Shown: positions 60,232 to 64,000 of the stretch, piece after piece
Numbering within the stretch: the first letter of the stretch is position 1
Layout: each line of letters starts with the position of its first letter
Assembly (NCBI RefSeq): GCF_030053395.1
Contig: NZ_JASGBH010000009.1
Coordinates: 107,649 to 171,648, forward strand
Direction: 5' to 3'
DNA length: 64,000 bases
Source of the DNA: Limnohabitans lacus
GTDB taxonomy: Bacteria; Pseudomonadota; Gammaproteobacteria; Burkholderiales; Burkholderiaceae_C
Notes under the pieces: generated by a model
What the model was told of the DNA's origin: nothing
Databases searched by the model: none
The model's input: the letters and a program-made list of their open reading frames with translations, nothing else
Position numbers and translations under genes: made by a program

Positions 60232-63200
60232 ATGTCCATCAAACTCATCAAAAAAATCATCAGCGTAGAAGCCAAAGTCAAACACACACCTATTGGCACG
60301 ATCAAGAAAAAAACCGAAGCTGACCCAGATCGCATGCAGTCCGATTTAGCCAGCCAAGAATCCACCGAAGCAGTAGAGCAAATGGCCGCCACCTTGCCCA
60401 CTGACGAGCTGGCCTCCACCTCGGCACGCACCGACAGTGCTGACCTGCAAGCCAACTCCGAAACGTTGTTGCCTCAATCCATGGCCGGCGAAATGTCTTT
60501 CGCCGAAGTGCAGCAACTCACCACTTTACCAACGACGGACAACACCAGTCCACTTCATGGCACTCAATGGGCGCAAGCCACATCCGAGACCAAAACCGAT
60601 GCGGGTGCAACAGCCGTCACCACGACAGACACTGCTGCGGCATTCCTCGCATTCGCCTCTGTGGCCGTTGTGGGGGGTGTCCTGTCGGGCAGCAACTCCG
60701 CAGCACAACCTGATATCTCGCGCACAGTCACAGGCCAGTTGATGGCCGGCCCAGTGGTCGCCAACCACGGCCTCAAAGTCCAACTGTTCCAAGCCGACGG
60801 CACCACAGCGCTCGGTGATCCAGTGGATGTGGGTGATGACGGCAAGTTCACCGCAGTGGTCAAAAACTACACCGGCGTGGTCATCGCCAAAATCATCCTC
60901 GACAGCGATGGCAACGCCGACTACACCGACGAAGCGCTGGGTGCAGGCAAAGACCTCAATGCCGTCCTCATGGCCGCAGGCGAGCTCACCGCTAGCTCCA
61001 CCAGCATCACGCTCAACATCAACCCGCTCACCACCGTCGCGGTCGTCAAAATGGGGACCAACCCCACAGCCGCCAAAGTGGCCGAAACCAACACCCAAGT
61101 GGGCACAGCCTTTGGCCTGACCAACCTGACCGGCACCACCGTGGTGCCCGCAGTCGCAGGCAGCGACTACAACTCGGCTGATGGCCTGAGCCAAGGCGAA
61201 CTGTACGGCGCCGTTTTGGCGGCCATGTCGGGCAAAGACCGCGAAAACAGCGACCAAACCCAAACCACCATCGACCAATTTGCCGCAGGCATCAGCGGCG
61301 CCACATTGGGCGCAAGCGCCCAAGTCGTCTTGCTCCAAGGTGCAACTGCGGCAGACGCCCAAGCTCCGGGCGAACTGCGCACTGCGTTGGTCAACCAACT
61401 GGCTCCTGCTGCCACCTTGCCCGATGACATTTCTGGTCTGGCTGTGGCGAATTTGACGCCGTTGGTCATTGCCAAACTCAACACTGAGCAATTGGATTCA
61501 TTGACGCCCACTCAAATTGCTGACCTGGCTGCCCTCAACCCCTCGCCATTGGGTGTCTTGGATGCAGCAGGTATTGCGGCTCTGGGCGACGACATCACAG
61601 GTCTGAGCGCAGCGCAGCTGGCCACATTGACCGACACCCAACTGGGCGGTCTGACCCCTGCACAGATCGCGGCCTTGGCCGCGGCAGGTGACTTGGCCAG
61701 CCTGTCGGCCACGCAAATTGCGGCTCTTGGCGACGACATCACAGGCCTGAGCGCAGCGCAATTGGCCACATTGACCGACACCCAACTGGGCGGCTTGACC
61801 CCCGCGCAAATCGCGGCCTTGGCCGCGGCAGGTGACTTGGCCAGCCTGTCGGCCACGCAAATTGCGGCTCTTGGCGACGACATCACAGGCCTGAGCGCAG
61901 CGCAATTGGCCACATTGACCGACACCCAACTGGGCGGCCTGACCCCCGCACAAATCGCGGCCTTGGCCACGGCAGGCGACCTTACCAGCCTGTCGGCCAC
62001 GCAAATTGCGGCTTTGGGCGACGACATCACAGGTCTGAGCGCAGCGCAGCTGGCCACATTGACCGACACCCAACTGGGCGGCTTGACCCCCGCACAAATC
62101 GCGGCCTTGGCCGCAGCAGGTGACTTGGCCAGCCTGTCGGCCACGCAAATCGCGGCGTTGGGTAACGACGTCACAGCCCTCACAGCAGCGCATGTGGCGG
62201 CCCTGACCGATACCCAACTCGGTGGCCTGACGCCAGCCCAAATCGCCGCCTTGGCCGAAGCGGGCGACCTCGCCAGCCTGTCGGCCACGCAAATCGCGGC
62301 GCTGGGCACGGACATTACAGGCCTGAGCGCAGCGCAAGTGGCTGCTCTGAGCGCTACGCAACTGGGCGGATTGACCACTGCGCAAATCGCAGCCTTGGCC
62401 AGTGCCAACCCCAGCTTGCTCACCGCCATGGACGCAACAGACATTGCTGCTCTTGGCACCGACATCACGGCGCTCACGGGTACTCAAGTGGCCGCACTGA
62501 CCCCCACACAAGTTGGGGGCCTCACTGCTGACCAAATCAACGCCCTCAACACAGCAGGTCTGCTCGACAATCTCACTTCAGCACTGTCCACCGCTCAAAT
62601 CAGCGGCACTGCACCCGCAAGCTTGGGCTTCACGGCTGTGGACACTGCAGACGAACGTGCCATGTTCAACGCGGCTGTGGACGCACAAGCGGCTGGCAAC
62701 ATCAACCTGACCGACCTGGCCGCTGCCGTCAGCAAAATCGGTGCATTGGCCGACGGCACAGACAACAACGCTGCCCAGCCCACGCAAGCCGAATACGCCG
62801 CAATGGGCATTACCGTCATCGACAGCGCTGCCAAAGCCGCGCTTTTGGGTGACGTGCTCGACGTCAAAGCCGCAGCAGACGCCAACGAGCTGGCCGAAAT
62901 TCAGACTCTGGCCACCGCTTCTAGTGTCGTGGCGGCATACACGGGCAGCAACACCGTGCCCACCAACGCACAGCTCAACGCCTTGATGGGCACCAGTTTT
63001 GTCAACGACACCAACCGTACGGCATTCTTGGGCCACCTGGCCACGCAAAACAACGACGGCTCGCCGGTCACCCTGACGCAGTTGCTGGCCATCCGCAACG
63101 AGTTTGCGCCATCGGTCAGCAGCTTCACCGTGGCCGATGCCGTGGGCACCACCACCACCGGCAAGAGCAATGACACGCTCACCTTCACCGTCACCATGTC

Positions 63201-64000
63201 CGAGGCTGTCACCAGCACTGCGGGCCTGACCGCGGTGTTCACCGTGAACGGCGTTGATGTCACAGCCATCCGTGCAGCCGTCACGGCCACAGATACGCTG
63301 GTCTTCACCGCCACTGCACCCGCAGGCAATGGCACGGCCATCACACTCAAGAGCTTGGTGGCCGACAGCGGCAACATCGTCAACGCCAACAACGTGACGC
63401 TCACCGCCCCCACGGCCAATGCCATCGCGCAGACCAGTTCTTACCGCGTTGACAACACTGAACCCGTTGTCACAGCCAGCTACAACGTCAACGAAAACAC
63501 ATTGACCGATGTCGCGTCCAAGAGCATCAACCTTCAGGCAACCGACACCAACGGCCCGCTGACTTGGAACACCGTCTTGAGCGGCACTGACAGCAGCAAG
63601 TTCACCTTGTCCTCTGCTGGTGTGCTCACCTTCAATGGCGTGACTAACTTTGAAGCTAAAGACGACAGCGGTGCCAATGGCGTCTATGACATCACTGCCA
63701 CCGTGACCGATGCTGCAGGCAACAGCAAGGCCCAAGCCATCTCCATCAACCTGCAGAACGTCAACGAAGCACCGACAGTAGCCAACGCCATCGCTGACCA
63801 GTCCTTCACTGTCGGCGGCTCTGTGGACACCTTCCAGTTCAATACCAACGTCTTCGCAGACGTCGATGCCAACCCCGCCCTAACGTACACAGCTAGCCTT
63901 GTTGGTGGCGGTGCGCTGCCCGCATGGCTGACATTCGATGCAGGGACCCGCACCTTCAGCGGCAACCCCACCGGCGCAGGCACCACCAGCGTGCGCGTCA
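60232..64000 (+). CDS. Giant type I-secreted repeat adhesin, 5' part (truncated by window)
   Basis: The reading frame from ATG 60232 (AGGAG at 60221-60225) is open to the window end, at least 1256 codons. It begins with an N-terminal region with a hydrophobic stretch (TAAAFLAFASVAVVGGVLSG, ~res 132-152) that may hold it in the outer membrane or TolC, then beta-rich modules, then six 48-residue tandem repeats (61558-62421), then bacterial Ig/cadherin-like modules (TLTFTVTMSEAV, NVNEAPTVANAIADQSF). No C-terminal secretion signal is seen because it lies beyond the window. It is the likely cargo of the upstream TolC/ABC/HlyD system, like LapA/BapA adhesins. Confidence 0.9.
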   Translation, partial: MSIKLIKKIISVEAKVKHTPIGTIKKKTEADPDRMQSDLASQESTEAVEQMAATLPTDELASTSARTDSADLQANSETLLPQSMAGEMSFAEVQQLTTLPTTDNTSPLHGTQWAQATSETKTDAGATAVTTTDTAAAFLAFASVAVVGGVLSGSNSAAQPDISRTVTGQLMAGPVVANHGLKVQLFQADGTTALGDPVDVGDDGKFTAVVKNYTGVVIAKIILDSDGNADYTDEALGAGKDLNAVLMAAGELTASSTSITLNINPLTTVAVVKMGTNPTAAKVAETNTQVGTAFGLTNLTGTTVVPAVAGSDYNSADGLSQGELYGAVLAAMSGKDRENSDQTQTTIDQFAAGISGATLGASAQVVLLQGATAADAQAPGELRTALVNQLAPAATLPDDISGLAVANLTPLVIAKLNTEQLDSLTPTQIADLAALNPSPLGVLDAAGIAALGDDITGLSAAQLATLTDTQLGGLTPAQIAALAAAGDLASLSATQIAALGDDITGLSAAQLATLTDTQLGGLTPAQIAALAAAGDLASLSATQIAALGDDITGLSAAQLATLTDTQLGGLTPAQIAALATAGDLTSLSATQIAALGDDITGLSAAQLATLTDTQLGGLTPAQIAALAAAGDLASLSATQIAALGNDVTALTAAHVAALTDTQLGGLTPAQIAALAEAGDLASLSATQIAALGTDITGLSAAQVAALSATQLGGLTTAQIAALASANPSLLTAMDATDIAALGTDITALTGTQVAALTPTQVGGLTADQINALNTAGLLDNLTSALSTAQISGTAPASLGFTAVDTADERAMFNAAVDAQAAGNINLTDLAAAVSKIGALADGTDNNAAQPTQAEYAAMGITVIDSAAKAALLGDVLDVKAAADANELAEIQTLATASSVVAAYTGSNTVPTNAQLNALMGTSFVNDTNRTAFLGHLATQNNDGSPVTLTQLLAIRNEFAPSVSSFTVADAVGTTTTGKSNDTLTFTVTMSEAVTSTAGLTAVFTVNGVDVTAIRAAVTATDTLVFTATAPAGNGTAITLKSLVADSGNIVNANNVTLTAPTANAIAQTSSYRVDNTEPVVTASYNVNENTLTDVASKSINLQATDTNGPLTWNTVLSGTDSSKFTLSSAGVLTFNGVTNFEAKDDSGANGVYDITATVTDAAGNSKAQAISINLQNVNEAPTVANAIADQSFTVGGSVDTFQFNTNVFADVDANPALTYTASLVGGGALPAWLTFDAGTRTFSGNPTGAGTTSVRV
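61558..62421 (+). repeat. Six 144-bp (48-residue) tandem repeats in the adhesin
   Basis: Units begin at 61558, 61702, 61846, 61990, 62134 and 62278, exactly 144 bases apart, and read LSATQIAALGDD then ITGLSAAQLATLT, DTQLGGLTPAQIAALAAAG, DLAS. Units 2 and 3 are nearly identical as DNA; the last two have diverged more. A degenerate seventh unit with a 6-base insertion follows. Each 48-mer itself is built from four 11-13 residue LxxxQ[IL]xxL subrepeats. Confidence 0.9.

Noticed and set aside
61558..62421. Regular repeats as a possible CRISPR array
   Set aside because: Period is 144 bases, the units are contiguous and coding with no unique spacers, and there are no cas genes. It is a protein repeat.
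61498..62535. Long minus-strand open frames (about 320-345 codons) across the adhesin repeats
   Set aside because: They mirror the 144-bp repeats and share their low stop density. They have no ribosome-binding site or family resemblance, and the plus strand holds the real adhesin frame.

Overview
This window looks like a chromosomal segment of a betaproteobacterium of the order Burkholderiales, most likely the family Comamonadaceae. That is an inference from the order mutM-mutY, rapZ-recN-nadK (opposite strand) and hrcA, the high GC content and the codon use. No 16S gene is present, so the genus is left open.

Layout. (1) 1-6297, core genome: the 3' part of mutM overlapping mutY (base-excision repair of 8-oxoguanine), then rapZ, recN and nadK on the minus strand, divergent hrcA, and a CAU-anticodon tRNA. 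(2) 6298-11233, a defence island on the minus strand: a three-gene ABC-three-component (ABC-3C) system (PD-(D/E)XK nuclease fused to an ABC-3C C-terminal domain, a small middle component, and a DUF2326 SMC-like ATPase), followed by a DUF4062 protein and preceded by a HigA-like antitoxin remnant. (3) About 11234-54684, a nearly complete lambda/HK97-type siphoprophage of about 43 kb. It holds a serine-recombinase operon with DUF2924, a two-gene module of unknown function behind a promoter that overlaps a LexA-like box, a DUF2971 gene, a MazF/PemK-type toxin-antitoxin pair, early and replication genes ending in a TOPRIM/SF3 primase-helicase, a ParB-domain DNA methyltransferase, an inverted cassette of small genes, an HNH nuclease, terminase, portal, protease, capsid, neck and tail genes (with a slippery A AAA AAC in the tail chaperone), tail tip and fibre genes, holin, endolysin, a nested Rz/Rz1 spanin pair and an XRE regulator. 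(4) 54685-64000: an AT-rich regulatory gap, a winged-helix regulator, and a type I secretion operon (TolC-like, ABC transporter, HlyD-like) followed by the first 1.26 kb of codons of a giant repeat adhesin that runs off the window.

The most striking part is 47412-52807, between the tail tip genes and the lysis cassette. A tail-fibre protein ends in an (Asn-Cys)4-Cys-Gly-Cys tail. Directly behind it, almost all with start/stop overlaps, come two proteins with Ig-like C-termini, one probable and one clear 2-oxoglutarate/Fe(II) oxygenase, and a radical SAM/SPASM protein with all expected cluster cysteines. Radical SAM/SPASM enzymes typically modify ribosomal peptides, often at cysteine or asparagine. 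The cassette therefore looks like a phage-encoded system that chemically modifies the cysteine-rich tip of a virion fibre. That function is an inference from gene content and order.

The second candidate system is the ABC-3C island with its DUF4062 partner. The third is the unknown gene pair at 14020-16231, possibly SOS-controlled. The exact prophage ends (attL/attR) could not be found by eye.
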